Source of the DNA: Planotetraspora mira
GTDB taxonomy: Bacteria; Actinomycetota; Actinomycetes; Streptosporangiales; Streptosporangiaceae
Assembly: GCF_016863275.1 (NCBI RefSeq)
Contig: NZ_BOOO01000049.1
Location: 28,971-92,970, forward strand
Direction: 5' to 3'
Length of the DNA: 64,000 nucleotides
The notes under the pieces were generated by a model. The model was given only the letters and a program-made list of their open reading frames with translations, was not told where the DNA came from and did not search any database. Below, in pieces: positions 8,703 to 17,091 of this stretch. A program made the position numbers and the translations under genes. Numbering within the stretch: position 1 is the stretch's first letter; every line of letters starts with the position of its first letter.

Positions 8703-9275
8703 TCAGCGAGGCGTTCTGAACCATGTGCGCCGGTAGCGGATCTTCAAGGAACCGTAGGCCAGCTCCCCGGTGATCCGAACGTGGAGCCTGCCTGGACGCC
8801 TTCGCCCCGACACTTTGCAGTTCACGGTGCCCCACTCAGCGAACGCCTCATCCGCGTCCGCTGTCGCGCCGGGCGGCAGGACGATCGTCGCGGAGCCGTA
8901 TGTGATGTGGAGTTCGATCTGGATTTCCGGATGGTCGATGACGCCCTCGGACAGGTCGAGCCTCACGCCGCCATGCGTGGAGGCGACCCGAAGCAGGCGC
9001 GGAACCCGCCATTCGCCCACTCGCCTGACCCTTCCGCCCGTGGACTTCAACTGGACCACGTCGTCCATGAGATCGTCAGGCAGACCCACGACGGCCGGCA
9101 TCAGATCGCCATGAGACTCGGCCGTGAGAGCCACCTCGAGCCGCTCGTCCATCTCCTCAGATCTCAGGCGCCCCTCGGCGTACGCCCGCTGAAGACGCTG
9201 AACGGCCCTGTCGCGATCATCGTCGGAGACACGGACCTGCGATTCCGAGATACTTTTCAGCCCGGCCTCTGCCAT
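8703..9275 (-). CDS. DUF1707 / LiaF-like C-terminal domain protein
   Basis: A 190-residue protein. Residues 12-65 form a DUF1707 (SHOCT-like) domain with VRVSDDDRDRAVQRLQRAYA and GRLRSEEMDERLEVAL. Residues 100-170 carry the beta-helical cell-wall-active antibiotic response domain: GGVRLDLSEGVI, IELHITYGSATIVLPPG, then WGTVNCKV. There is no membrane helix. Related proteins accompany cell-envelope stress systems. The ATG at 9275 has AAGGAG eight bases upstream. It sits between the EXLDI gene and the ABC exporter on the same strand, so it is probably part of the same response. Confidence 0.8.
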   Translation of the reverse strand: MAEAGLKSISESQVRVSDDDRDRAVQRLQRAYAEGRLRSEEMDERLEVALTAESHGDLMPAVVGLPDDLMDDVVQLKSTGGRVRRVGEWRVPRLLRVASTHGGVRLDLSEGVIDHPEIQIELHITYGSATIVLPPGATADADEAFAEWGTVNCKVSGRRRPGRLHVRITGELAYGSLKIRYRRTWFRTPR

Positions 9276-9378
9276 GCCTTTCTCCTTCCATTGCTCCTCC
9301 TGTTCGATCCGGTAGGGGCGATCCGGCGGACCACCGCCGGTTCGACGACCGACGGTCCCCCGCCGACGGGTCGAGCCC

Positions 9379-9900
9379 TCAGATGTCGAGATCCTCCACG
9401 GCGGGACGCTCGGCCAGGTCGGCGATCAACTCGTAGAACTCGTCGGGCACCTTCCCGCGCAGGTCCTGGAAGGAGTCGACGACCTCCAACGTGGATTCAC
9501 CCTGTACGAAGCCCCAACTCGAATCACCGAGGCCAAGCAGAGTCCGCCACGACAGCCAGTTGTCGGAATCCGATCCGTCCGTCCAGTCGGGAGAGCGATC
9601 CACATGCAGGACGAACTTGCCCTTGCGGGACCGATAGACCCGGAACATCTCGACCCGGCTTCCAGTGGTACGCCCCCACTCGCCGAGGAGCACCCCGGAG
9701 AAGCGCTGCTTGCGCCCGACGCCCTGGAGGCCGACCTCGACGATGATCTCGTCGTAACCTTCCTGGCGTCCTTCCTCCATCTCGATGTAGCGCCGCAGGG
9801 CCGCCGAGATCGCCTGAGACAGGTTTCCCCCGGACAACTCCTGAGCCTGCTGGAAGAGCGCCAGATCGTCCTCGGACACATAGATCGTTTTGTTCGGCAT
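9379..9900 (-). CDS. EXLDI family protein (ribbon-helix-helix-like N-terminus)
   Basis: A 173-residue protein ending in VEDLDI, the invariant EXLDI tail that names the family. The first 45 residues (MPNKTIYVSEDDLALFQQAQ, then LSQAISAALRRYIEMEE) have the pattern of a ribbon-helix-helix DNA-binding domain, a beta strand followed by two helices. The rest is beta-rich, with FRVYRSRKGKFVLHVDRS. The ATG at 9900 has GGAGG seven bases upstream. A perfect palindrome lies 12 bases before the start. I infer that it is an autorepressor for this operon; that function is not established for the family. Confidence 0.85.
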   Translation of the reverse strand: MPNKTIYVSEDDLALFQQAQELSGGNLSQAISAALRRYIEMEEGRQEGYDEIIVEVGLQGVGRKQRFSGVLLGEWGRTTGSRVEMFRVYRSRKGKFVLHVDRSPDWTDGSDSDNWLSWRTLLGLGDSSWGFVQGESTLEVVDSFQDLRGKVPDEFYELIADLAERPAVEDLDI

Positions 9901-9911
9901 CGTCAAGCCTC

Positions 9912-9937
9912 CTTATACGTATGAGTCTACGTATAAG
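9912..9937. promoter_or_regulatory. Perfect palindromic operator before EXLDI gene
   Basis: CTTATACGTA at 9912-9921 and its exact reverse complement TACGTATAAG at 9928-9937 flank six bases. It lies 12 bases upstream of the EXLDI start codon and over the expected Shine-Dalgarno/promoter interval. The AT-rich half sites stand out from the surrounding GC-rich DNA. A repressor binding here would block transcription or translation start of the EXLDI operon. Confidence 0.65.
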
Positions 9938-10147
9938 AGACCGGTTCGACAAACGCCTGTCATCAGTGGGAGTGCGATCACCGCCGTGCTCGGCCGAGAA
10001 CATCGTTGGCACTCAGCGGCCTTGCCACTGCGCGCGTGACACGGGGTTTCCGCCGACGCCGACCAGCGGCGACGACGTACATCGGTAAGGGGTGGCCAGC
10101 GGTTTGCACACCGTGGCTCCCGTTGGCCGACCGACAACGCTCACTGT

Positions 10148-10581
10148 TCAGCCCGGCGGCCCCCAACCGGCGCGGCAGGGCGCGTTTCTCCCTCGGGGGC
10201 GGAGGTTTCGGCATGGCGGGAGGAAGAGCGGCAGGATCGTGACCACGACCGCGACGCCTTCGCCTTCGCCTGCCACAGCCCGTGCGACGAGCTCACCCAG
10301 CAGAGCCGCCCGAGCTGGCGGCGTGGTCAGCGATGCCGGGTTGCTGAGGAACATCCATGCGAGATCGTGCGCTAAGCCTTCGCCCTCGTGTTTCGCGGTC
10401 AAGCCGCCACGTCGGCCCAAACCAGGCAGATGGCCTCGATTTGTTCCGGGGTGGGCTCGTCAGCCGGGGTCCGCACGATATTGGGCGGGATCAACCCGAC
10501 TGGGGCAGGCTCTCGGCTCGACGCACAGCACATGCTCGACCCGCCAACAGCCGTCCAGTCTCCGTTTGTGACGATCGCCAC
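10148..10581 (-). pseudogene. Frameshifted hypothetical gene
   Basis: Two overlapping minus-strand frames read as one protein. The first contains IVRTPADEPTPEQIEAICLV and WADVAA, then stops. The second continues with LTAKHEGEGLAHDLAWMFLS and ASLTTPPARAALLGELVARA. Joining them at about 10405 with a one- or two-base shift gives a continuous soluble protein. The composition resembles small plasmid or ICE proteins, but I do not recognise the family. It could be a true relic or a sequencing error. Confidence 0.35.
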
Positions 10582-10620
10582 CGACCGATTCCTTTAGGTG
10601 GTGTGCGGGGTCAATCCGTC

Positions 10621-11469
10621 ATGACGACCACGACGCAGGACCCCAACCGTGCCTTGTGGGAGGCGCGGGCGCGCGGCGAGCAGACCCCTGACTGGGAGGC
10701 GCTGGCCTCGGAGCCTGACGGCATCGAGCAGGAGTATCTCGACGCCCCGGGCGGACTCTGGCTGCGACCTCCAGGCGCCCTCACCGGGCCGGCGGTGCTG
10801 GCCATCCACGGCGGCGGCTTCGTCAGTGGCTCGGTTGCGACTCATCGGCGGATGTTCGGCCACCTGGCCCGAGCCGCAGGCGTGGCCACGCTGGCGGTCG
10901 AGTATGGGCTGGTGCCTGAGCATGTATTTCCCAGCCAGCTCGACGCCGTCACGGCGGCCTACCAGTGGCTGCTCGACCGGGGGGTGACCCGTATCTGCGT
11001 CTCCGGCGACTCGTGCGGCGCCATGCTGGCCTTGGCCCTCGCGGTGCGCGCCCGGGACGAGGGCCTGCCGCTGCCGGCGTCGCTGCTGCTGATGTCGGCG
11101 TGGACCGACCTCGAGGCCACGGGCGCGTCCTACGACAGCGGCAGTGACCCGTTTTTCACTCGCGAACTGGTGCGCGGGCTCGCCGCGGGCTACCTGGCCG
11201 GGGCAGACCCGCACGACCCGCTGGCCGCGCCGCTGCACGCCGACCTGCGCGGGCTGCCGCCGACGTACCTTCAAGTCGGCGCCGAGGAGTCGCTGCTGGA
11301 TGACAGCAAGCGGCTCGCGGACCGACTGCGGGAGGCGGGCGTCGAGGTACGCCTCGACGAGTTCGCCGATCAGCTGCATACGTTTCAGATGGGGGCCGGC
11401 CGCACGAGGGTGGCCGACGACGCGATCGGGAGGGCAGGGTCGTGGCTGCGGTCAACCCTGGTTACATGA
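10621..11469 (+). CDS. HSL-family alpha/beta hydrolase (esterase)
   Basis: A 282-residue hormone-sensitive-lipase type esterase. The oxyanion motif HGGGF is at about residues 63-67, the nucleophile elbow is GDSCG (Cys replaces the common Ala of GDSAG but the Ser is retained), the acid is in AEESLLDDS and the His in DQLHTFQ. Cytosolic and likely active on short acyl esters. The ATG at 10621 follows GCGGGG. Its stop codon overlaps the start of the sigma-factor gene by four bases (ATGA), so the two are translationally coupled. Confidence 0.85.
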   Translation: MTTTTQDPNRALWEARARGEQTPDWEALASEPDGIEQEYLDAPGGLWLRPPGALTGPAVLAIHGGGFVSGSVATHRRMFGHLARAAGVATLAVEYGLVPEHVFPSQLDAVTAAYQWLLDRGVTRICVSGDSCGAMLALALAVRARDEGLPLPASLLLMSAWTDLEATGASYDSGSDPFFTRELVRGLAAGYLAGADPHDPLAAPLHADLRGLPPTYLQVGAEESLLDDSKRLADRLREAGVEVRLDEFADQLHTFQMGAGRTRVADDAIGRAGSWLRSTLVT

Positions 11470-12395
11470 CCGGATTCGAGGAAGCGGCCGCCCCGTTGCG
11501 CAGCGAACTGCTGGCGCACTGCTACCGGATGCTCGGGTCCTGGGACGAGGCCGAGGATGCGGTGCAGGAGACATACCTGCGTGGCTGGCGGGCCTGGGAC
11601 GGCTTCGAGGAGCGCGCTTCGGTGCGCACGTGGCTGCACCGAATCGCCACCAACGTCTGCCTCAACGCCGTCCGCGACCGCGGCCGGCGCGCGCTGCCGT
11701 CGGGAATCGGCGCTCCGACCGACGAGATCGGCGGACCGCCGGACGTGCTGCCACCCGAGACCTGGATCCAACCATTCGCCGGCGACCGCGACAACCTGCG
11801 GCTGGCGCTGATCGCGGGGATGCAGACGCTGCCAGCGACTCAGCGGGCGGTGCTGTTGCTGCGGGACGTGCTGGCGTTCCCGGCCTCTGACGTCGCGGAC
11901 ATGATGGACATGTCGGTGGCGGCGGTGAAGAGCAGCCTCCAGCGCGCTCGAGCTCGGATAGCCGAGGTCGCGCCCGGCCCCTACGACGTGGTCGAGCCCA
12001 GCGACCCCCAGGCGCGGCGGCTGCTCGACACCTACGTGATCGCGTTCGAAACGGCAAACGTCGAGGCGCTGACGGCCGTGCTGCGAGCCGACGCGACCCT
12101 TCAATTGCTGCCAGACCGAGCGTGGTACGCCGGCAAGGCCGCCTGCTCGCGCGTCCTCGCGGAAGCCGTGGGCAGTCCCGGTGACTGGCGTATGGACCGC
12201 TCGGTCGCGAATGGCCAGCCCGCGGTCGCGGCCTATCTGCGCGGGCAGCCGTTTGGCGTCGCGGTGCTCGATGTACGTCATGACGGAATCGCGGGGATCA
12301 CGGTCTTCGGCGACCCTGCACTCGTGGAAAGGTTCATCTCGGCCCCCGTCCGAGCACGGGATGCCACACCCTATGAACATGGGACACCGGAATGA
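11466..12395 (+). CDS. ECF sigma factor with C-terminal SnoaL-like domain
   Basis: A 309-residue extracytoplasmic-function sigma factor of the SigG/SigX5 type. Region 2 is LLAHCYRMLGSWDEAEDAVQ with ETYLRGWR. Region 4 is LPATQRAVLLLRDVLAFPAS followed by the SVAAVKSSLQRARARI recognition helix. After residue 185 comes a SnoaL-like domain (YVIAFETANVEALTAVL) that in related factors modulates activity in place of an anti-sigma factor. No anti-sigma gene is adjacent. ATG 11466 overlaps the esterase stop. In mycobacteria SigG also neighbours a lipase gene. A strong hairpin follows at 12540. Confidence 0.86.
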   Translation: MTGFEEAAAPLRSELLAHCYRMLGSWDEAEDAVQETYLRGWRAWDGFEERASVRTWLHRIATNVCLNAVRDRGRRALPSGIGAPTDEIGGPPDVLPPETWIQPFAGDRDNLRLALIAGMQTLPATQRAVLLLRDVLAFPASDVADMMDMSVAAVKSSLQRARARIAEVAPGPYDVVEPSDPQARRLLDTYVIAFETANVEALTAVLRADATLQLLPDRAWYAGKAACSRVLAEAVGSPGDWRMDRSVANGQPAVAAYLRGQPFGVAVLDVRHDGIAGITVFGDPALVERFISAPVRARDATPYEHGTPE

Positions 12396-12539
12396 TCCGG
12401 CCGAAATTCGGCCGCCACGTTCACGATGACGCGTTGCTGTTCATCATGACGGCTCCGGCCGTCGGGTATCGGTCCGCAGGCCACTGGGAGTAGCGCTCCG
12501 TTGCGGGGCTGGAGTCGACCTCTCATGGCGAGATGAGTG

Positions 12540-12571
12540 TGATGTGGCCGCCCCGTGGGGCGGCCACATCA
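12540..12571. terminator. Bidirectional hairpin between convergent genes
   Basis: A perfect 15-bp stem (arms 12540-12554 and 12557-12571) closes a two-base loop. It lies between the stops of the sigma-factor gene (plus) and the NmrA gene (minus). The GC-rich arm GTGGCCGCCCC is typical of actinobacterial terminators without a long T tract. Confidence 0.65.
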
Positions 12572-12587
12572 TCGAGAAGAGGAGAGG

Positions 12588-13451
12588 TCACGGCTGGGTG
12601 GTGAGTCCCTCCAGCATCGAACGGACCGGCGTGGGTGTGCGCTGGAGGAGATTCTCGAGCTCCGGTCCGGTGGTGGCGAACTCCCCGCGGCGTGCTGCGT
12701 GGAACATGCCGAGCAGCATGTCCGCCTGATCCGCGGGTACACCGTGGCCGATCATGGTGGCCGTCCACTCGGCGTCGTCGGCGACGACGCGGCGGATGGT
12801 GCGTCCAGTGAGTTCGGTGACGATGCCGGCGATGGCTGCGAGGTCGAGCGCGTCCGGTGCGGTCAGCGGCGGGGTCGGACCATCGAACCGGCCCTCGTCG
12901 GCGAGGATGATCGCTGCCGCTTCGGCGAGGTCGGCGTGCGTGGTCCAGGATACGGGCCCGTCGGCCGGTGCGACGAGTTCGCCGGTTTCGAGCGCCCGGC
13001 CGAGTAGGTGCCGGACGGTGCTGGTGTAGAACCCGTTCCGCAGCGCCGTGAACGGTGTGCCCGTCTTCGACAGGTAGCGCTCGGTGGCGGCGTGGTCGGG
13101 CATCGGCGCGAAGACCGAGTCCTCGGCGGCGCCCTGGTGGCTGGTGTAGAGGATGCGCTTGGCACCGGCATCGCGAGCGGCGTCGATCGCTGCGACGTGC
13201 TGGGCAACCGCTGCCTCGCCCGCCTGGTCGGTCGAGACGATGAGCACCTGTGTTGCGCCCTCGAACGCATCGGCGAGGGATTTGGGCTCGGTGAAGTCGC
13301 CGCGTCGCACGCGCACCCCGCGTGCGGCCAGTTCGCCGGCGCGGTCGGTGTCGCGGACGCTCACGCCGACCCGGTCTGCCGAGACTCGATCGAGCAGCCG
13401 ATCAACGATCTGGGAGCCGAGTTGGCCGGTACCGCCGGTAATGATGATCAT
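12588..13451 (-). CDS. NmrA-like NAD(P)H-binding oxidoreductase
   Basis: A 287-residue atypical SDR. The N-terminal nucleotide motif is TGGTGQLGSQIVDRLL, with VRRGDFTEP and TSHQGA segments, as in NmrA/quinone oxidoreductase 2 (QorB) type proteins. The Tyr-x-x-x-Lys catalytic pair of classical SDRs is not evident, so a redox-sensing or quinone-reducing role is more likely than alcohol dehydrogenation. AGGAGGGG precedes ATG 13451. A TetR gene is divergently arranged 88 bases away, with an inverted repeat between them, which suggests local repression. Confidence 0.82.
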   Translation of the reverse strand: MIIITGGTGQLGSQIVDRLLDRVSADRVGVSVRDTDRAGELAARGVRVRRGDFTEPKSLADAFEGATQVLIVSTDQAGEAAVAQHVAAIDAARDAGAKRILYTSHQGAAEDSVFAPMPDHAATERYLSKTGTPFTALRNGFYTSTVRHLLGRALETGELVAPADGPVSWTTHADLAEAAAIILADEGRFDGPTPPLTAPDALDLAAIAGIVTELTGRTIRRVVADDAEWTATMIGHGVPADQADMLLGMFHAARRGEFATTGPELENLLQRTPTPVRSMLEGLTTQP

Positions 13452-13465
13452 GATCTTTCCCCTCC

Positions 13466-13505
13466 TGCTAACGCTGGAACGATTTGAATGCTACCAACGT
13501 TAGCA
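13466..13505. promoter_or_regulatory. Inverted-repeat operator between NmrA and TetR genes
   Basis: TGCTAACGCTGG at 13466-13477 and CCAACGTTAGCA at 13494-13505 form a 12-bp inverted repeat with one mismatch and a 16-base spacer. It lies in the 88-base divergent intergenic region, overlapping the expected promoters of both genes, and is the obvious candidate site for the adjacent TetR protein. Confidence 0.6.
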
Positions 13506-13539
13506 ACAGGGATAGCAAAATTTCGTTATCCTTGGAAAC

Positions 13540-14280
13540 ATGGCAGAGGTGAGGCCGGATAGCGCCAGCAGGCGAAAGACGCGAGCGAACATCGTCGAGT
13601 GCGCGGCGCAGCTCCTGCGTGAGCAGGGCGCAAGCGCGGTCACCACCCGTGCGGTCGCGCAGGCGGTCGGCATGCAGGCGCCGACCATCTATCGGTTCTT
13701 CGAGGACAAGGACGCGCTGCTCGACGCCGTTGCCGAACATGTCTTCGCCACCTACGTCTCCGGGAAGACCCTCGTCGAGGACAGCGGCGACCCGGTTGCA
13801 GACCTGCGGGCGGGGTGGGACACGCATATTGGCTTCGGTCTCGCCAACGCAGCGCTGTTCGGTCTCCTCACCGACCCCAGCCGTGGGGTTCGTTCACCGG
13901 CGGCGGCCGCCGGCTTGGAGGTACTGCGCGCCCGGGTGCACCGCGTTGCGGCAATCGGCCGGCTTCGGGTCCCAGAAAAACGTGCCGTCGAACTCATCCA
14001 CGCCGCCGGCACCGGCGCCGTGCTCACCTTGCTCTCCACCCCGCCGGAACACCGGGACCGCGACCTTGCCGACGCGATGTACGAGGCGGTGATGCGATCG
14101 ATCCTCACCGACGTGCCGACGCTTCCCGCGGACAGCACGACCGCAGTCGCTGTCGCATTCCGGGCCGTCGCACCGAAGCTGACAATGCTCACCGGCGCCG
14201 AGCGCGCCCTGCTGTCGGAGTGGCTGGATCGAACCGGCGACGGCCCAACCACCCCCGGTGCCTCAGCCGGCCCAGACTGA
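13540..14280 (+). CDS. TetR-family regulator
   Basis: A 246-residue repressor. The helix-turn-helix is at residues 14-60: RANIVECAAQLLREQGASAV, then TTRAVAQAVGMQAPTIYRFF and EDKDALLDAV. The ligand domain is helical with no close type that I can name. It is divergent from the NmrA-like reductase and separated from it by a near-perfect inverted repeat, so it probably controls that gene and itself in response to a small electrophile or quinone. The ATG at 13540 is the only sensible start. Confidence 0.88.
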   Translation: MAEVRPDSASRRKTRANIVECAAQLLREQGASAVTTRAVAQAVGMQAPTIYRFFEDKDALLDAVAEHVFATYVSGKTLVEDSGDPVADLRAGWDTHIGFGLANAALFGLLTDPSRGVRSPAAAAGLEVLRARVHRVAAIGRLRVPEKRAVELIHAAGTGAVLTLLSTPPEHRDRDLADAMYEAVMRSILTDVPTLPADSTTAVAVAFRAVAPKLTMLTGAERALLSEWLDRTGDGPTTPGASAGPD

Positions 14281-14764
14281 GACCGCGATCAGGTGCCGTC
14301 CAAGATTGACCGCATCCGCGAGCGGATTGTTCCGTTCCCGGCAGTTCTGTCGCCCGTCATCGCGGCGGCATCGACGGCGTGTCGGGTTGAGCGGATGCGC
14401 GTCCGGACGTCGATCCGACGCTCAGCCCCACGTCGCCACCAGGTCGGTGGCACAGGTTCGCTCGTGCTCCCTTGCTACCACGCTGAAGACCAGCGCGGTC
14501 TGATCAACGCGATCGCCGGGTGCGGGCGGGCGCCTAGGCCCGGACGCGCACTCATCTGCCGCTGACCGGGCGGAGCATGCACAGGTGCTCGACTCTGCCG
14601 ATGAGCGAGCGGATGAGGGTCGTTGCGGTCACGCGGCCCAGCGATAACTCGCGAAGGCGATCGCGTAGTACCGAACCGTTATCGCAGCCGCACTCCCCAT
14701 CTCTGAACCCCTCGAGGCCTCCTGTCGTTGAATGAAAGGATGTGGAGGGCGGAGGTGAGCCAGG
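14281..14764. other. Gap without recognisable gene
   Basis: Neither strand gives a convincing protein. A minus-strand frame ending at 14552 (LRELSLGRVTATTLIRSLIG) could be a fragment but matches nothing I know. No repeats or hairpins of note were seen. Confidence 0.3.
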
Positions 14765-15649
14765 ATGGCGCGACGGCGCTGGATGCTCTGGATCGCGGTG
14801 GTGGCCATACTCAGCGGCTGCGGCTCGGCTGGGAACGGCCGGGGCGCGGACGGGTTGGACCAGCTGCACCAGCAGGCTCGCGACGCCCTGGCCCGATACG
14901 ACAAGGCGGTCCTCGATGCCGGCGGGCACCAGGGATTCGTCCCGGTCGGGGAGCTGACCGGCCAACTCGGCGACTGGGAGCCCAAGAACGGCGACAACAA
15001 ACAAGCGCTGCTGTCTGGCCGTGTCCTCGCCGCCGCGGCGCTGCCCGCCGCGCCGCGACGGACGGGAAAGGTGGTCTGGAAGAACGGAGCCACCCAGACA
15101 GTCCCTCTGCTCTCAGCCGACGAGGCACTCAACCAGATGGCAGCCGCGGGCGCCGGGTCCTGTCCCGAATGCGTACCGCTGGAGGTCACCGGTGCGCGTA
15201 TGACCACAATGCGGATCCAGACCACCCGCGGCCCGGCGACAGCGCCGGCCTGGGAGTACACACTCAAGGGAACGGGGGTACGGGTGACCCGCGTGACGGT
15301 TGCCAGTTCGGCCACCATCCACGTCACGCCGCCGTCATCGGATCCCTACAACCCACCCGGCGGCGTGGCAATCGGGTCGGTGACCACTACCACGTCCGGT
15401 CGGCAGTTGACCGTAGCCTTCACCGGCGCCCGGGGCCCGAGAAGCCAGCCATGCGGCGCTGATTACAGCGCAGAAGCCGTCGAGTCGGCCAATGCGGTCG
15501 TCATCATTGTCATCGAACACCGGCACGCGGGCGACGAGGCATGCCTGGCCCTCGGCGCACAGCGTGCCACCACCGTCGAGCTGGCTCAACCGCTGGGCAC
15601 GCGGGCGGTCCTCGAGGTGCAGCATGGAATGCCCATCCCGGTGAGATGA
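14765..15649 (+). CDS. Putative lipoprotein
   Basis: A 294-residue exported protein. The N-terminus MARRRWMLWIAVVAILSGCG carries a basic region, a short hydrophobic core and a lipobox LSGC, so it should be lipidated at Cys19 and anchored outside the membrane. The mature part has several Cys residues (CPEC, QPCG, DEAC) and beta-rich repeats such as MRIQTTRGPATAPAWEYTL. No enzyme motif is seen. The ATG at 14765 follows a GGAGG-type site. It appears to stand alone. Function unknown. Confidence 0.72.
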   Translation: MARRRWMLWIAVVAILSGCGSAGNGRGADGLDQLHQQARDALARYDKAVLDAGGHQGFVPVGELTGQLGDWEPKNGDNKQALLSGRVLAAAALPAAPRRTGKVVWKNGATQTVPLLSADEALNQMAAAGAGSCPECVPLEVTGARMTTMRIQTTRGPATAPAWEYTLKGTGVRVTRVTVASSATIHVTPPSSDPYNPPGGVAIGSVTTTTSGRQLTVAFTGARGPRSQPCGADYSAEAVESANAVVIIVIEHRHAGDEACLALGAQRATTVELAQPLGTRAVLEVQHGMPIPVR

Positions 15650-15830
15650 CCGCCACAGCTGAAAGATCTTCAAAGTCGGACAAGTCGCGGACGGACACGA
15701 ACATCCGATCAACGCCGTGATCCGCGCGCTCTCATGCCGCGATCCGCGCGCTCCACAGTTACGGCAAGTCGGCGCGCCGTCAGCGCACGGACATGCCGAT
15801 GAGCGGATGCCGCTGTTGCGTGAGGCATCG

Positions 15831-16157
15831 CTAGCCGTGCTCCGCCGCCCAGGCGCAGATGGCCGACAGCGGCTCCCGCAGGGTTTTGCCGAGTGTGGTC
15901 AGGGCGTACTCCACATGCTGTGGGGCGGTTTCCTTGAGCACCCGTCGTTCGACCAGCCCGTCGCTTTCCATGTTCCGCAGGGTCTCGGTCAGGACCTTTT
16001 GAGTGATACCAGGTAGCCTGCGGCGCAGCTCGGCGTGCCGCTGTGGTCCCGCGAGTAGTGCGTAGATCAGCAGGACGCGCCACTTGGCGGCCAGCCGCTC
16101 CAGCGCCTGCCGGGTCGTGCAGCTTTCTTCCAGGACGTCGGGTATCACCAGTGCCAT
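15831..16157 (-). CDS. HxlR-family regulator
   Basis: A 108-residue winged-helix regulator. It has the HxlR pattern: an N-terminal Cys in ESCTTRQALERLAAKW, then LLAGPQRHAELRRRLPGI and TQKVLTETLRNMESDGLVER. The Cys before the first helix is the residue used for redox or electrophile sensing in several HxlR proteins (for example HypR). The start at 16157 has GGGAGAA upstream; the longer frame lacks conservation. It is divergent from a metallo-hydrolase gene, and the two are likely linked by regulation. Confidence 0.85.
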   Translation of the reverse strand: MALVIPDVLEESCTTRQALERLAAKWRVLLIYALLAGPQRHAELRRRLPGITQKVLTETLRNMESDGLVERRVLKETAPQHVEYALTTLGKTLREPLSAICAWAAEHG

Positions 16158-16177
16158 GGGGTTCTCCCGTGTGGAGG

Positions 16178-16193
16178 GGCACCTCAAAGTGCC
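16178..16193. promoter_or_regulatory. Short inverted repeat, candidate HxlR operator
   Basis: GGCACCT and AAGTGCC (16178-16193) form a seven-base inverted repeat with one mismatch and a two-base centre, in the 76-base divergent region between the HxlR gene and the metallo-hydrolase gene. Placement fits a regulator site; the sequence alone is weak evidence. Confidence 0.35.
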
Positions 16194-16233
16194 TTCTGGC
16201 CGGTTCAAGATCAGGGCGCCTAGTGTCTCGGTC

Positions 16234-17055
16234 ATGACAGAGCTTAAGGTCCACACGTACACGGCCGCGGAGCCCGGGATCTTCGTCAACAGTTACCTGC
16301 TGGAGACGGTGGACGGCGTGGTGCTCGTCGATGCCGGACTGCTGGTGTCCGACGCCAGGGCGCTGGCCGCGCGGCTCGCGGCGTTGCGCAAGCCACTGGT
16401 CGCGGCGTTCGTGACGCATCCCCACCCGGATCACTTCAACGGGCTGCCATACGTGGTCGGCGACGACGTGCCGGTCTATGCGACGGCGTTGGTCGCCAAG
16501 ACGATCGAGCAGACTGCGGTCGCCAAGCGGGAGCAGTGGCAGCCCACCTACGGCGAGGAGTGGCCGGACCGGTTCCGGGTGCCGGACCGGCCGCTGGACG
16601 GTGGCGGCACCGTGGACGTCGCCGGGCTGCGGATTCAGGTGCACGACCTCGGGGCCGCTGAAAGTCACGCCGACTCCTATCTCCTCGTCGAGGCCGGCGA
16701 GAAGCGGAATGCCTTCATCGGTGACCTGGCCTTCGACGGCGTGCACTCCTACACGGTGGACGGGCATTCGGGCGCGTGGCTGAGTGTGCTCGACCGGCTG
16801 GTGGACGAGCTGGCCGGGGTGCCGCTGTATCCGGGCCACGGCGCGCCCGGCGACACCGGCCTGCTGACCCGGCAGCGCCAGTACCTGCTGATGTACCGAG
16901 AGGCGGTGGGGCACTTGGCCGCCGGTGCGCCGAATCTGAGCGACACGCAGAAGCTGGAGCTGACGCAGACCATGACCCGCTTCCTGCCTGATGCGCCCCT
17001 GGGCTGGCTGGTCGGCCTGGGCGCGGACGCCGTTGCCGCCGAACTCGCCGCGTGA
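16234..17055 (+). CDS. MBL-fold metallo-hydrolase
   Basis: A 273-residue metallo-beta-lactamase fold enzyme. The zinc-binding motif THPHPDHFNG (HxHxDH) is at about residues 66-75, with a further ligand in IGDLAF and the terminal His in LYPGHGAP. No signal peptide, so it acts in the cytosol. The specific substrate (thioester, lactone or quorum signal) cannot be read from sequence. ATG 16234 begins MTELKVHTYTAAEPGIFVNS. The alpha/beta hydrolase gene follows 36 bases downstream in the same direction, suggesting an HxlR-controlled two-gene operon. Confidence 0.84.
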   Translation: MTELKVHTYTAAEPGIFVNSYLLETVDGVVLVDAGLLVSDARALAARLAALRKPLVAAFVTHPHPDHFNGLPYVVGDDVPVYATALVAKTIEQTAVAKREQWQPTYGEEWPDRFRVPDRPLDGGGTVDVAGLRIQVHDLGAAESHADSYLLVEAGEKRNAFIGDLAFDGVHSYTVDGHSGAWLSVLDRLVDELAGVPLYPGHGAPGDTGLLTRQRQYLLMYREAVGHLAAGAPNLSDTQKLELTQTMTRFLPDAPLGWLVGLGADAVAAELAA

Positions 17056-17091
17056 TCACGAAGGTTGGGATCTCGGCGCCTGGGAGGGCTC

